Shown here piece by piece: positions 49,140 through 60,521 of a stretch of 64,000 nt of DNA. The notes under the pieces are model-generated. The model was not told the DNA's origin and made no database searches. It saw nothing but the letters and a program-made list of their open reading frames with translations. Numbering within the stretch: the stretch's first letter is position 1; each line of letters begins with the position of its first letter. Both the position numbers and the translations under genes were made by a program. This DNA is from Eumeta japonica (taxonomy: Eukaryota > Arthropoda > Insecta > Lepidoptera > Psychidae): assembly GCA_005406025.1 (NCBI GenBank), contig BGZK01000857.1, positions 1 through 64,000 on the forward strand, read 5' to 3'.

Positions 49140-50670
49140 TATAAAGAGATTTTATTTTTATTTTATACATATAAAATACGCAAAAACTTTTTCCCTGACC
49201 TAATAGATATATCAAATTTCAGATATGGTAATAATCCATTATATTTGAAATTTATTCTGTAGATAATAATAAAAATGTATAGCATGCGTACATAAATGAT
49301 TAGGGAACCGTTCGTGCGCACAGCTGACTGCTGCAGGTCTTTCCGTCCCTCGTTTACTCAGAGGATTTGGTGATCCCGCCATTTATTAACACGCGCTATC
49401 TCCAAGGACCGGTTCACAAGAGACTAAGTGTAACTAATAGTCGGTGAGGTTTCATTAACATAGAGCATTAATACAGTCTCGTCGACAGCTGATTAATAGC
49501 GGTATTTTAAGGCGATACTTTAAAATAGGGGTATAGGTTATTTTAAATTACTAGTAAATTCGATCAGTTTCGTGGTGTTCGAACAAGTCATTATGTTGAA
49601 AAAATCAAAACTAGTGAAAAACAGATTTTTTTCTGGTATTCGCCATCGTATACTTAGGTATAGGTACATTAATGTCTATCAATTGCACGCGTAATGTGTT
49701 CATAGAATTATACTGATGATGTTGAAACTAAGAGTGCCTTTTCAGATCTCAGAAGTTAATTTGGCTTTTTATTGTGAAAATCAAAAAAATTGTGATGACA
49801 AAAAATAAGTTCTTTGTTTTCGTGCCAGGCCCTTTAATCCCACCACTGCTGAAGCGAATCTTCCTAAATTTTTATTCGAACAGACAGGCTAAGAGCTATC
49901 AGGATGAATGACTAAGTACATAATCAAATTATTACAATAAGCGACAGCATTACAATTAAAGGTAGTGCCACCGGCGAAAGATCTGTTTTTGTCGTCTGTC
50001 GTCGCAGCGAACTAACTTGGACAGAGTCATTTCCATTACCAACGCCAAACCTCACAGAGAAAGAGTTTTAAATGGAGAAGTTCCGTCGAGGAGCGCGGAA
50101 TAAAAACTTATTTCTCTGATAACATTTTTAGCCTGCGTGCTTTAATAAAGTCCATAGAAATAGTTTATAAGTGCTATTTGAAAATTCTACTTTTTGTGAC
50201 CAAATATTTTCTTTTATAATAACGTTTAATTTATCTGAAATGAATCTTTATTTATGCGCCTTAATGGATTTTGAAATACTTTACAATTGAAGTTTGAAAC
50301 CTCCATTTTAACCTAGTAAGGAGTGCTGATGGCTGACGTGGTTACGTGCAGAAATGGGGTTACAACTGTAAGGCACGAGAGAAGAATGTGCTCTACGAAA
50401 CATAGAGCAAGTGAGTTAATTATTCAATTCCCTGTTCCTCGGATTAGAACCCGCTATTTTCTTATCAAAGACAACACACTACCACTCAGTCCCCTTACTA
50501 CACGAATAGTATCAAAAATTGTATTCGCATGGTTTTCGTATGTCTAAAGAACTTGCAAAATATTACAATTACATTCCATCAATTCTCTGAAGTTCCAAAA
50601 TTTTTTGGAACAAACTCAATGTTTCCATAATTTTGTGCAAGACCAGGCCAAAAAAATATTTTAATATATT
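49140..50670. other. AT-rich non-coding stretch
   Basis: The frame of 74 codons at 50323-50547 matches nothing. I see no other signal. Confidence 0.35.
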
Positions 50671-50674
50671 ATAT

Positions 50675-51387
50675 AAAAACCGGCCAAGTTCTAGTCGGGC
50701 CAGTGTAAATTTCTGTATTTATTCGTCACAGTATGCGAATGTAGAGGGCGCTTTTTGTTTGATACTATGAATCTATATATTAATTTAGTTCACGGGCTAA
50801 TAACGTCTAAAAATGGGCCCTCATAGCACCTACAACCAACAAGAAATTTTCAATAAAAATTACACAAAAGTTTGCTTTTTACTTCCTCAAATACATTTTT
50901 TAAGTTGCTTGATATTACTCATTAATTTGTAAAGCCTACTTAGCTGTGATAGTTTTTTTTTTAACTTCCTGAGATGTCTACGGCCGTAAATTTTTTCACG
51001 TAATCATTTACCTTGCAGGAGGACACTTGACTCAAACAACAATTAGCACTTTAAAGCTTAATGTTTCGCAAACGGATTCCTTAATCGAAAATTGGTTTCC
51101 ATAGATTCGCAATGCTTTTAAATAAGCTATCCAACGATACCAAACACCATGGATTATACGAAAAAAAAATCATCCCTACATTACGCGTAGGGAAAGTAAC
51201 CCAAAAAAAGGTTTTTATAAGATTCTGTTTTACAACTTTGTTGGAGTTACTAATATATGTACCAAATTAAATCACAGCTTTCTAGTACTGATCTGAGATC
51301 TGAGTTGAACCACGGACAGACAGAAGGACGGACGGACTTACATGGCAAAACTATTAGGGTTCCTTACTTACTACGGAATCCTAAAAT
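50675..51387 (+). repeat. Dispersed lepidopteran repeat ('accggccaag ... agggttcc')
   Basis: It begins aaaaaccggccaagttctag and ends with 'ggacagacagaaggacggacgg', then 'ttagggttcc' and 'cggaatcctaaaa'. These bounding phrases are a familiar feature of a very common non-coding repeat in moths and butterflies. Internal sequence is diverged. I cannot assign it to a class with confidence (non-autonomous LINE tail or other). The frame at 51257-51442 is not a gene. Confidence 0.6.
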
Positions 51388-51579
51388 TGTGATAAAAATA
51401 GATTTAAGATTAACAGTGTTTCGTAATTTTTTAGCCAGGTGATTAATTCGGGAGACGTCAATCGTTGCTGGGCAATGCTATGTTCGCTTATTTTTTATAT
51501 TTACACATAACACGCAAAATTTAAATTAAACGAATCGACATCGATTTCGTTGTGAACGCAATTCAAAATAATTTCGCAT

Positions 51580-51990
51580 TTGCTACAAGGAGGGGCCGGC
51601 GGATCGAAGTCGGCCCAGTGTGTAGTAAATTTAAATCACGTTTAAATCGAAGCGGAGCTGCGTGAGCGCCACCGCGCCGACGACCGATAATGGATTTATG
51701 GATTCAATATAAAAGATCCCAGAACACATCAGACGGAATCGTCTTTCCGCTCGGTCCCGAATCGGTAAAACGATCTCTGAGAGGATAATTCGTAGACGGC
51801 ACAAAGGCCCGGCCGTAATCCGGTCGCGAAATAATTTTACCAAAGACGCCACTCCGCCGCCCGCGCGCGCGCATCGCAGCGCCCGGCCGGCCGATAGAGA
51901 CGCGATGAATACCGGCTAAGCCCCTGGTTTAATGACCGTGAAGCTGTAACCGTACAATGGGCCGGCGCGCCGCCCGCTGCCTGATGCGAT
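51580..51990. other. GC-rich island, candidate conserved regulatory element
   Basis: A complex, CpG-rich block contains Hox/caudal-like cores (gataatggatttatggattc at about 51686). A minus-strand 73-codon frame lies inside, without any domain. The character resembles islands at 13.0-13.8 and 44.3-44.8 kb. Regulatory function is inference. Confidence 0.3.
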
Positions 51991-52229
51991 TTGAATTCTT
52001 GTTCTAGTAAAGACTAGGTATGTCAGATTTTTATGTATGTACATTTCTATTATTCAACATAAAGTTCTTACATAATAACGCATCACATATAATGGTGCAA
52101 TGAATTAATCTCTTACATAAATCAATTACACATGTGCACAACTTTTAAATGAACAAATTTAGGCACAAATTATTGACCTGCTTCATTTTATTTTAAATTA
52201 TGTATTTGCTATGAACAAACAATCAAAAT

Positions 52230-52730
52230 TTTTTTTTCCTTGCGTTACGCAAGAAACTCAAAAGGAATGTAGAGGTAATAAGTATTATTGTTATTGTATC
52301 TAAGTATAGTTTGTTGGGCCTCACACAAATACAATTTATGGCTCCGTTCTCACAAATGTTGGTATCACTAGCGAGAGCATAGATGATTTTTTTGAGTTTT
52401 AAAAACTCAAAACGACAAAGGAGACAGGATAAACGTTTCACATTTATGATTCCCATTCTCACTCTTATGAAAAATATCTAGACCGTACACTTCGCGGTAA
52501 TGACATAGCGATGTCATTCCAAAGAATGTCATACGCTGGTTATGTGAACATCTGTGAGGGGAGCATCCTGGACTTTCTTCTGAAGTAAATAGTACACTTG
52601 TAGAGATTGCATGTCGTACAGATGTAATACGCTGCGAGCGCACGGCACATACAGTCTGTAATTCCAAATTACAGACGCTCGCTCAAAATAACTTCGAACT
52701 AAAGCGTAAAACAAAGTTATCTTAGTGCAA
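52230..52730 (-). pseudogene. LINE reverse transcriptase C-terminal fragment
   Basis: On the minus strand, FYALVRSYFERASVIWNYRL (52711-52650) matches the 'LY.ALVRS.LEYAS.IW' block of CR1/Jockey LINE reverse transcriptases. Text like TNICENGAINCICVRPNKLY (about 52355-52300) fits the C-terminal 'TNYG.NS...R' block. It is a 5'-truncated remnant with frame changes and no intact domain. Confidence 0.6.
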
Positions 52731-52739
52731 GCAACGAAT

Positions 52740-53780
52740 TATTCATTTAATACAAGACAGTCTATAGTAATAATAGAAGACAGACATAGTACTTTTATCA
52801 TTAAAAAAAATCTGTATACTTTTGTGCTGATTTTCTATACAAAGTAGTTTTGAAGTTTCACATCTGCCAGGCGTCATAAAAAATGTGAGTAAATGTTAAC
52901 TAAATGTGAGGACTACAACTGATACGAGTGATTTATGGTTTACGACAATAAAAGAGCTGGAGATACACCTAAAGGACTCCGCTATTCTGTTGCATAGACC
53001 CTTCAGCATTTTTATGTCATGGTACATTAGGCGAATTGTCTGTACGCTAGTCCTATTGTACTGATACCAACAACAATGACCAACTATTATTAAAAACGAA
53101 AATCAAAATGAGAACATAATTTTATTACTGAACCGGGACAATGTTTGTTGGTTGTTTTTATCGCAATGATCTCTCGTATATTCCGTCCCTGTCACACGCA
53201 CATATCATGTCACACGCATAAATTTTTCCTTTTCCACATGGGCAGAAGAAAGTATATTTTTGTAGAAAGTGTATTCTCTATGTGAGAGCAATTAATACCA
53301 CTATCCAAAGGCAAATCCATTGTTAGCTGCAACAAAATGAGTTACAGGTATTGGGATCGATTTTAATAAAAAGTAATTGCATAAACGATTGCAGTAATGT
53401 TTACTTAAATTTAATTATCAATTTGTCGTAGATTTATGATGCACTGTATTCACTTAACTATAAGAAACCACTGATATAATTGACATTTTCGCCACTATAT
53501 TCCATTTATTTCATGTATTTTACAGATATTCTTCATTTTAACAGTGAATAATAACCGCGCATATTTAAAATAGTTGCGATCAGCTGCAATCGGATGTGTG
53601 AACGCGTGGAACACGTGGGCCCGCTGGACCGAGCCGAAAAGAGCAGAGTGAACCCGACCGTGTCACCCTACCACGTTACTCGAGCGTTTCACTGTGATGT
53701 CATAGCATGAAATCACTGTAACGTGCCTAAAAAAATTTCACTTCAAAATAGACGACTTTGATGGCCTTTTTGTAAAAATA
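52740..53780. other. Non-coding stretch
   Basis: No gene. A GC-richer patch at about 53590-53700 contains a CRE-like gatgtcat. I see nothing else. Confidence 0.35.
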
Positions 53781-53789
53781 ATAGACTGC

Positions 53790-54565
53790 ATTGCTCAATG
53801 CTCAGTAGTGATTTTAATGCTTGCGTTGATTATGGTTTGTTTCCAGATTCAATTAAACAAAGTTATTTAAATTTAAATCAAGTAGTATATTTGACCCTAC
53901 AAACGTCACACCGCTATCAATACTACCGACTCTCAGTAAAAATTTTGTAAAGCTTATCCTATTTCGTGTATTGCCGCATTTTTATAATAATAATTTGATG
54001 AACGTTAAATATTTTGGGTTCACAAATGATAATTTTACAAATGAAGCCTGTGTCATGCTCATTTGACAGATTTTTGATTCCTGGGATTCATTGGATTTGA
54101 TTATTTCTAAGATTTATCCAAGGCACTTGACTACGTTCAATATGACACATTAATCAGGACACTAGATCATAATGGTGTCACGAATCGATCCTTTGGACTT
54201 CTGGAGTCTTATTTAAATAGTACAATTCAAAAAGTTGATATTAATGGTGAGAGATCATCAGGATCTGCAATCAATATAGACGTGCCACAGGGTTCAGTTC
54301 TTGGATAATTTCTGCTCCTAGTTTACATTAATGATCTATCACATCTTGTTAAAGATGGACATGGGATGGTACTGGTTGCTGATGATACTACTTTACTTTT
54401 TAAAATCAATACGAAAAAAATTAGCTTTTGACTAAGTAAACAGTACCATTTCTGAAATAGTTGAGTAGTTTAGTATTAATAATCTTCTTCTTAATGAGAG
54501 TAGAACAAAACTTGTTAAATTTTCCTTGACTGGCGCTAGGCTAAACTTGACCACAGGTCCTGGGT
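53790..54565 (+). mobile_element. CR1/Jockey-type LINE reverse transcriptase fragment
   Basis: Plus-strand pieces across frames are CVDYGLFPDSIKQS, LPTLSKNFVKLILFR and VYINDLSHLVKDGHGMVLVADDTT (catalytic VADD at 54375-54386). NNLLLNESRTKLVKF follows. It is closest to the LINE at 20-22.5 kb (INDLPSLVKDAHEIVLFADDT). Both ends are cut off; at about 54570 it meets an unrelated RTE-type LINE. Many stops. Confidence 0.7.
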
Positions 54566-54569
54566 AAAT

Positions 54570-56330
54570 GCAGAGTCAACATCATGAACAGGAATGGAAA
54601 GATCCCATTATGTTATTGTGCTCAATACGAACTAGAAATGACAAATACTATGCTTCGTCCAACACTTTTTGATAAGTACAAGACCACAAAGATGTAGCTG
54701 CGATCCAAACACTGGCATATAATCAATTATGCTGACGTACGTCAGACAGATACGATTGATTTTGCTCAAGTCCAAATCAAGGTGTAATACGAGATGCGCA
54801 TTGTACTGATGGCGTCTGATGGCCACCGACTAATAGTCACTAAGCTACAACTCGGTCACCGTTGGTCTTAAAGAACCGAAACGGAAAGCCTACATCTATA
54901 AATATGGGAAGGATGACTCGTTTATAGATAAGACGGAGATATGCTGATGCGATAGCTCAAAAACTGCTGCCACTTAACAATAAAGGTAAAAATCTTGATG
55001 ATTGCTGAGGGAAATACTCGTCTTATTTTTTAGATAACGCTACACTTATGCTGAGTCTAAAAGACCAGCGTGATTAAGATGGTACGATAAGAAGAACAGT
55101 ATAATCATGACAGTAATTGGCACACATTGAGACCTATTGCGACAGTTGTGTCAGCAAGCTATGAACGTGGCAGTGGTTAAAACAAGTGAAATAAATTGCT
55201 TATTCTATTTGGATAAATTAAAGACAGATAATGGCAGATAAGGCTTATTAAATGCATCCATGGAGTCAAACTGGCTTGAAGAATTGTACTGTGAAGTTTG
55301 TAAACAGACTAGTCTCAGGTGACGGGTAAGAGTGCCTTTAAAGTCCATAGGCGGTGAATGTCATTTTATAAGGAAAAAGGATATCCTGAAGCGCTGGGTA
55401 AAGCACTCCAACACCTTTCTCAATGTGGATCAGTCGATAGGCAACGTATGATATGACTTAGCTTCCTTCACCAGTTGTTACTGCCATCAGACAATAACAA
55501 AACACACGGAGCATTGGTGTTGACCTTACACCGGAGGAATTATTCAAATATGGTAGTGAAGAGTGTGCTAAGATGGGAACTTTTTATTTTTATGTGAGAA
55601 GAGGAGCAAATTCCAAGTGCTTTTAAAATGTGTCGCGTCATTTCCATATACAGGAATAAAAGTAATCGTTCAGACCGTGATCACTACGAGGATTTCTCAT
55701 TATTATCAGACCCTGGAAAGGCTTTTGACAAAGTATTACTAAAACACCTTAAATCTGTCTCTAAAAATAATCTCTCTGAGACCCTATTTAATCCTACCTG
55801 ATCAGGACACATGGAAGCAATCTTTTCTGTAAGTCAACTGTAAGCAAAGAAGAGATACGTCAGTTGCGATGACTTTAAAAAATCTTTCCTTTGTATGCCT
55901 TGTAAACTTGTGTGAATGGTGTTGCAGAAACAGCGGTGCTAAGTAAATTTATGAGACTTTTGAAACTCCTACAAGACTACATGTTGTGCTATGTTGCTAT
56001 AACGGAGATCAGTCAGGGTTATTCCCCCTTATTTGTAGGGTGAAACAAGGAAACTTTTTAGCACTCACACTTTCGCACAGACAAAATCTTTTAAATTTGG
56101 CCAGATTCAGAACGCGTACTAAATGTCGTACATAATGATCATAGAGATCTTGTATGCCGGTGACCTGTAGCTTTTAGCAGAATGCTCGGAAAGACTCCAG
56201 CGGTTTTTATTATGTTTTCACCAATATTTCGTAAAATCTGGCTTATAGATCAATGTCAGAAAAATTTATATGATATAATTAGATATTCTCGATCATGAAA
56301 CACTGCCAATAAAGCTTGGTGAGAACGTGC
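54570..56330 (+). pseudogene. RTE/L1-type LINE endonuclease-reverse transcriptase relic
   Basis: Endonuclease C-terminal text MTNTMLRPTLFDKYKTTKM and LRSKHWHIINYADVRQTD (54630-54745) matches the 'NT.F....KYKTTWMHPRSKHWHLLDY..VR..D' block of the common 'craniofacial development protein 2-like' LINEs. DAHCTDG then HRLIV mirror 'DCWTDHRLV'. Reverse transcriptase text includes EEEQIPSAFKMCRVISIYRN, RDHYEDFSLLSDPGKAFDKV and RVKQGNFLALTL, with YAGD (56153-56164) in place of FADD, then LLAECSERLQRFL. Order and spacing fit an ORF2 with many stops, so it is dead. Confidence 0.72.
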
Positions 56331-56334
56331 TAAA

Positions 56335-57515
56335 GCAGGTTATTAGATTACATCACTGTGTACGTGTGTATATGTATATATGTACCGTCAACACATACTC
56401 ACGTTGGACCGGTTCCATCTTAAATGTTTGCGAAGCATCATAAAAATCCGTTGGTCCGATTGCGTACGTGATACCGAAGTGTAATTATGCGAATTTTGCG
56501 ACAGGCTAAAGTTGGTGACATTGAGACTTTATTCGCTAGCAGTTTCGGTGATGCGGGCCAGTCTCAATAATGTCAAAGAAGCAAGAGACGAAGCGCATCT
56601 TTTATTCTAATTGAAAGAAAGCAAGCGAAAACTGGACGGTCAACTTCTCAAATATAAAGATATTTAGAAGCGGCGTTTGAAAAGATGTAACATTGAACTC
56701 TCAAATTGAGAGGTGTTGGTAGCACAGCATTTCGAATGGTGTGAGCTTGTACAGACGCAGGTATGCCACTTTGAGGAGCAACACAAAGCTGATCTCGACG
56801 CCAAACGCGACGGTTTCAAAGCCCATTCATATAAGACTACCTAATACAATTACGTAAATAGCATGCTCACGTGCACTCAGTATTATTGGGAGTATACTCA
56901 CTCGCCATTTTCGGGCACACCTATGTCAAGAAACTAAAAGTAAAGTGGTCATCACAACTGAAATCGGTTGGCTAGATAATAGTATTAACACTAATTTCGT
57001 GTAGGTTATCAACTGGTTCAGTTACCTCTTGATATATATTGTTGTTAAAGTTAAAAATAATAATACGAAAAAATAATTTAATGAAAGAAGAATTATTCTT
57101 AAAAAAACCTATGTACAATTGATGCTAATGATGAATAGTGAGTGTTAGATTGACTTGATTATCTATCGAGCATAATTATTACACGCAGTGTATCTGAATA
57201 TTGTGAAAGACATGGGTGGCGTATGATTTACTGTACAATTAAAAAAACGCTATGCAGGAAAGTAAAGGTGTGATGTGGCGGCCTACAGAGGCTATGAAAT
57301 GTCGCTCAAAAGTCGTATGTATTACCTCGGCTACTGAAGGTCGAGTGCAGAAAGTAACTTAAATCTGTATGACCAGTCCACTTTAAATTTATTTTTTTGT
57401 TACTTATTGTATCAAATGAAAATATAATAACAACAAATGAATTTCTTCATAACTATAAAGACAAAAAAGGAATTAAAACAAACCATTTTATCTGTATATT
57501 CTTCTAGTCCGCTGT
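56335..57515. other. Non-coding stretch, possibly the decayed 3' end of the RTE-type LINE
   Basis: The first 500 bases may continue the LINE, but no clear protein block can be read. The rest shows nothing recognisable. Confidence 0.3.
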
Positions 57516-57573
57516 TTACGTGTCGGCCACGTGGAAGTTTACAACATTGAAGTTCCACGTGGCCGACGTGCAA
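57516..57573. repeat. Inverted repeat with two CACGTG E-boxes
   Basis: tcggccacgtggaa (57523-57536) is exactly inverted at 57553-57566 across a 16-base loop, with looser pairing outside. Each arm holds ccacgtgg, itself palindromic, the core bound by bHLH factors such as CLOCK/CYCLE or MYC. It may be regulatory or the end of a small element; use is inferred. Confidence 0.6.
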
Positions 57574-57579
57574 ACACAA

Positions 57580-58380
57580 GTCAATGATTAGAATACTATC
57601 ATCGACAGCTATCCATATCTTGCGCCGGAGTATCTCGTCATCTCACCGACACCTGTCGTCAACATTAAGATAACGTCTTTAATTCGAACGACTTATCGCC
57701 TACGAAACTCGAAACCAATAATGTATTTTATAGAATGGTCAAGGTCATATTAAATGACTGTTGTTTAGCGACAAATATTAGAAAAAACATTAAAAAGTTA
57801 CGGTCATTATCTTCAAAAGGATTATAATCTTTCTGAAATTTACTTTATACATGGAATATGTTATAATACACAGCTTTAAGTTCATATAATTTGTATAAAA
57901 AAAGTCTTGACGCATTTATGTCATATCTTTCACTAACACACGTTAAATCGCCTTATATTCAAAGGTGTTAAGGTGTGCCGTCTTTGCTTTTTTATTTTTT
58001 AATTTAAATTATTTTTTAATTTAATCAGTACCTGCAAATTTTGCCCTAAGTGATTCCTATTTGACACAATCCGATTACCCTTCAACTATTTTATCTAATA
58101 TTTTCCGCAATCATAGAAATTATTTTCGTAGCCGTTAAATAGTCCTTATGGAACACGGATTACATTATAATATTTATTAGTACGGAGTATATTATAATGT
58201 TTTTTACAATTTTTATATAAGAGTATGTATGTTATATTATAAAATAAATGTATTAAATTGTAATGTATATATTAAAGTTGATTTACTGATTCTTTCTTCT
58301 ATGAACCCCGGTGATAAGTACATAATTTTGGTGCACAAGAGATCAAAGTTATTTATAGAATAAGTTTTATCCTTTTTTTT
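57580..58380. other. AT-rich non-coding stretch upstream of the beta-fructofuranosidase gene
   Basis: I see no gene, repeat or motif that can be named. Confidence 0.35.
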
Positions 58381-58383
58381 ATT

Positions 58384-58407
58384 TCATCATCATCATCATC
58401 ATCATCG
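58384..58407. repeat. ATC/CAT trinucleotide microsatellite
   Basis: About eight tandem tca units, followed by aaccttcagccagtcgca. A short self-complementary stretch (tcagccagtcgcaatgactga) follows at about 58417. Confidence 0.85.
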
Positions 58408-58857
58408 CTCAACCTTCAGCCAGTCGCAATGACTGAAAGGGACAAGTCCCGATACACCGAAGGGAGCGTAAATATCGGGGGGACAGTAATATTATTAACC
58501 TCTGATTGGCAAAATAAAAAACACGCCTAAATTAAATGCGTCTTGCACATGTGTCCACTACTTGCATTTTTTATTATTGCATTTCCGTACTTTACATCCA
58601 AATATTTTGTATCTTACATTCTTCTAATTCTTTTTTTTTTGCTAAAATAATTAACATATTAAAAAAGCACATTCAAAAACTTCACGTCACTTCAAACTAC
58701 AATCGTAAAATAGTGCAATATTTATCATATTTGAAGCAGTTTGGACGCATCTCTATCATTTAAACGATGTACAAAGCCAGACCACGAGGCCGGCGACGCC
58801 CTCCCTCGACCGTGACAAACAAAAAGCTTCAGACAATACGGCACTAGAATAGTGCAC

Positions 58858-58902
58858 TGATAAGATTTATCTTCTTTTCAGAGAAATCTCGAAACTATAT
58901 AA
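58858..58902 (+). promoter_or_regulatory. Putative promoter of the beta-fructofuranosidase gene
   Basis: A TATATAA box at 58896-58902 lies 62 bases before the start codon, so transcription would begin near 58925-58930 with a leader of about 35 bases. A TGATAA GATA-type site at 58858-58863 and an inverted TTATC at 58867-58871 lie just upstream. GATA factors drive many insect midgut genes, so the pair would fit gut expression. That role is inference from motif and gene class. Confidence 0.5.
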
Positions 58903-58963
58903 GACGTCGCATTCGCTCCATCGGCGACGATTCCTCCACCTATACGATAAAGGAATTTCCACA

Positions 58964-60439
58964 ATGTTTGTTATTAAGTATCTAACGTTATTTTTCATAA
59001 TTTTAACTTTTGTTGTGCCAACATTTTCGAAGACGCTTAGACAAGACGAAGAATCCAAGCAAGAGTTAGAAGCGTACATAGAAGAAGCAAAAAAAAATGT
59101 AAATCCGAGATACCGTTTGACATACCACGTGTCGGCACCCGTCGGATGGATCAACGATCCGAACGGCTTCAGTTTCTACCGCGGTCGCTATCACCTGTTC
59201 TACCAATATTATCCGTACGATAGCAAATGGGGACCCAGGCACTGGGGACATGTAATCAGCGCTGATCTGGCCACCTGGGAGTATCTACCAACCGCTCTCA
59301 TCCCGGCGGAAGAGCAATGCTTCTCCGGCAGCGCTGTAGTCGACGACAACGACAGGTTGGTACTCATATACACGGGACGCCTTGATACCGATGAAAATCC
59401 TTTCTTCACTGAGAGCCAATATTTAGCCTTCAGCGATGACGGAGTAAACTTCACAAAATTCGAAGATAACCCGGTACTCCAGTCCGCCCCCAACGGTAGC
59501 CCGGACTTCCGCGATCCGAAGGCGTGGCGGCACGGAGACTATTGGTACGTTGTCATAGGTAGCGAGAACGAGGGACACGGCCGAGTGCTGCTCTACAGAT
59601 CCCCTGACCTGATTCAATGGCAGTTTTTGAGCGTGCTCGGTAAATCTGAAGGCGACATGGGTTACATGTGGGAGTGTCCCGACTTCTTTGAGCTCGATGG
59701 AAAATATGTGCTTCTTATGTCTCCTCAAGGTCTCGAGACCAAAGGCGATAGATTCACAAACATATATCAGACGGGATACATAATCGGTGATTTTAGTTAC
59801 GAAACTTTCGAATTCACTCCTATAGAAGAATTCAAAGAGTTAGACTTCGGTCATGATTTTTACGCTGCCACTACCACGGAGGTCGACGGAAGAAGGTTAC
59901 TAATAGCGTGGTTCGGCATGTGGGAAAGAGAGTTCCCCGAGATGGAGGACGGTTGGGCCGGCACCCTGACCATCGTCAGAAGTTTGAGACTAGATGATAA
60001 AAACCGCTTGATAATGGAACCTATTTCTGAAATGGAATCTCTCCGACAGGATGTATTGGATATGGTACTTCAGGTTGGGGATTCACATGACTATGGTAAA
60101 GCTGTGGAGCTATTGGTAACCGGAAGTGTTGATGAGAAAATATCTTTATTATTTGAAGGTAGAGATGGTGGTGGTTTTGTAGAAGTGAGTTGGAATCCGG
60201 CTGTAGGTAAAGTTGTTGTTGATCGAAATGATGGAGATATACGACAAGTGGAGTGGGAACCAGCAGATTCATTTGAATGGAGAATCTTTTTGGACACCAG
60301 CTCTATAGAATTGTTCTGTGGAGGAGAAGTTGTTTTCAGTTCTCGCGTATACGCTCTAGGAGGCTGGAGAGTCAGCAACCGAAGTCCACAGTCTTTAAAT
60401 ATTAGGTCTTATCATTTAAAACAAAGTATTTTCTTTTGA
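58964..60439 (+). CDS. Suc1: Secreted GH32 beta-fructofuranosidase (sucrase), horizontally acquired type
   Basis: This enzyme hydrolyses sucrose and other beta-fructofuranosides, releasing fructose, probably in the gut lumen. The 491 residues have a signal peptide (hydrophobic 4-20, cleavage likely near 22), then a five-bladed propeller (about 52-355) and a C-terminal beta-sandwich (about 370-487). GH32 signatures are complete. WINDPNG (62-68) has nucleophile Asp65, and FYQYYP (79-84), WGH (94-96) and FSG (120-122) follow. RDP (183-185) has the transition-state Asp184, and ECP (237-239) the acid/base Glu237. N162-F-T is a likely glycosylation site. The single exon, with GC higher than its flanks, agrees with the bacterial origin known for lepidopteran Suc genes; that origin is established for the family and inferred here. 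This ATG has a signal peptide directly behind it and a TATA box 62 bases before it. The paralogue name (Suc1 rather than Suc2 or another copy) is uncertain. Confidence 0.96.
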   Translation: MFVIKYLTLFFIILTFVVPTFSKTLRQDEESKQELEAYIEEAKKNVNPRYRLTYHVSAPVGWINDPNGFSFYRGRYHLFYQYYPYDSKWGPRHWGHVISADLATWEYLPTALIPAEEQCFSGSAVVDDNDRLVLIYTGRLDTDENPFFTESQYLAFSDDGVNFTKFEDNPVLQSAPNGSPDFRDPKAWRHGDYWYVVIGSENEGHGRVLLYRSPDLIQWQFLSVLGKSEGDMGYMWECPDFFELDGKYVLLMSPQGLETKGDRFTNIYQTGYIIGDFSYETFEFTPIEEFKELDFGHDFYAATTTEVDGRRLLIAWFGMWEREFPEMEDGWAGTLTIVRSLRLDDKNRLIMEPISEMESLRQDVLDMVLQVGDSHDYGKAVELLVTGSVDEKISLLFEGRDGGGFVEVSWNPAVGKVVVDRNDGDIRQVEWEPADSFEWRIFLDTSSIELFCGGEVVFSSRVYALGGWRVSNRSPQSLNIRSYHLKQSIFF

Positions 60440-60441
60440 AA

Positions 60442-60447
60442 AATAAA
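60442..60447 (+). terminator. Polyadenylation signal AATAAA
   Basis: AATAAA starts two bases after the TGA stop (60437-60439), so the 3' untranslated region would be very short, with cleavage expected at about 60460-60475, just before the palindromes. Use of this signal is inferred. Confidence 0.7.
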
Positions 60448-60479
60448 CTTGGCAATTAATTGAAATATTTTTTTAATAT

Positions 60480-60507
60480 TATCATATTTGAAGTTTCAAA
60501 TATGATA
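60480..60507. repeat. 13-bp-arm palindrome downstream of the sucrase gene
   Basis: tatcatatttgaa and its exact inverse are separated by gt. It is the first of two adjacent near-perfect palindromes behind the gene and would form a strong hairpin in RNA or a cruciform in DNA. Confidence 0.9.
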
Positions 60508-60521
60508 TTCAAATATTCAAA

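Noticed and set aside
58867..60378. Several 60-100 codon frames on the minus strand across the sucrase gene
   Set aside because: They lie entirely opposite a well-supported coding region and show no domain; they are shadows of its codon pattern.
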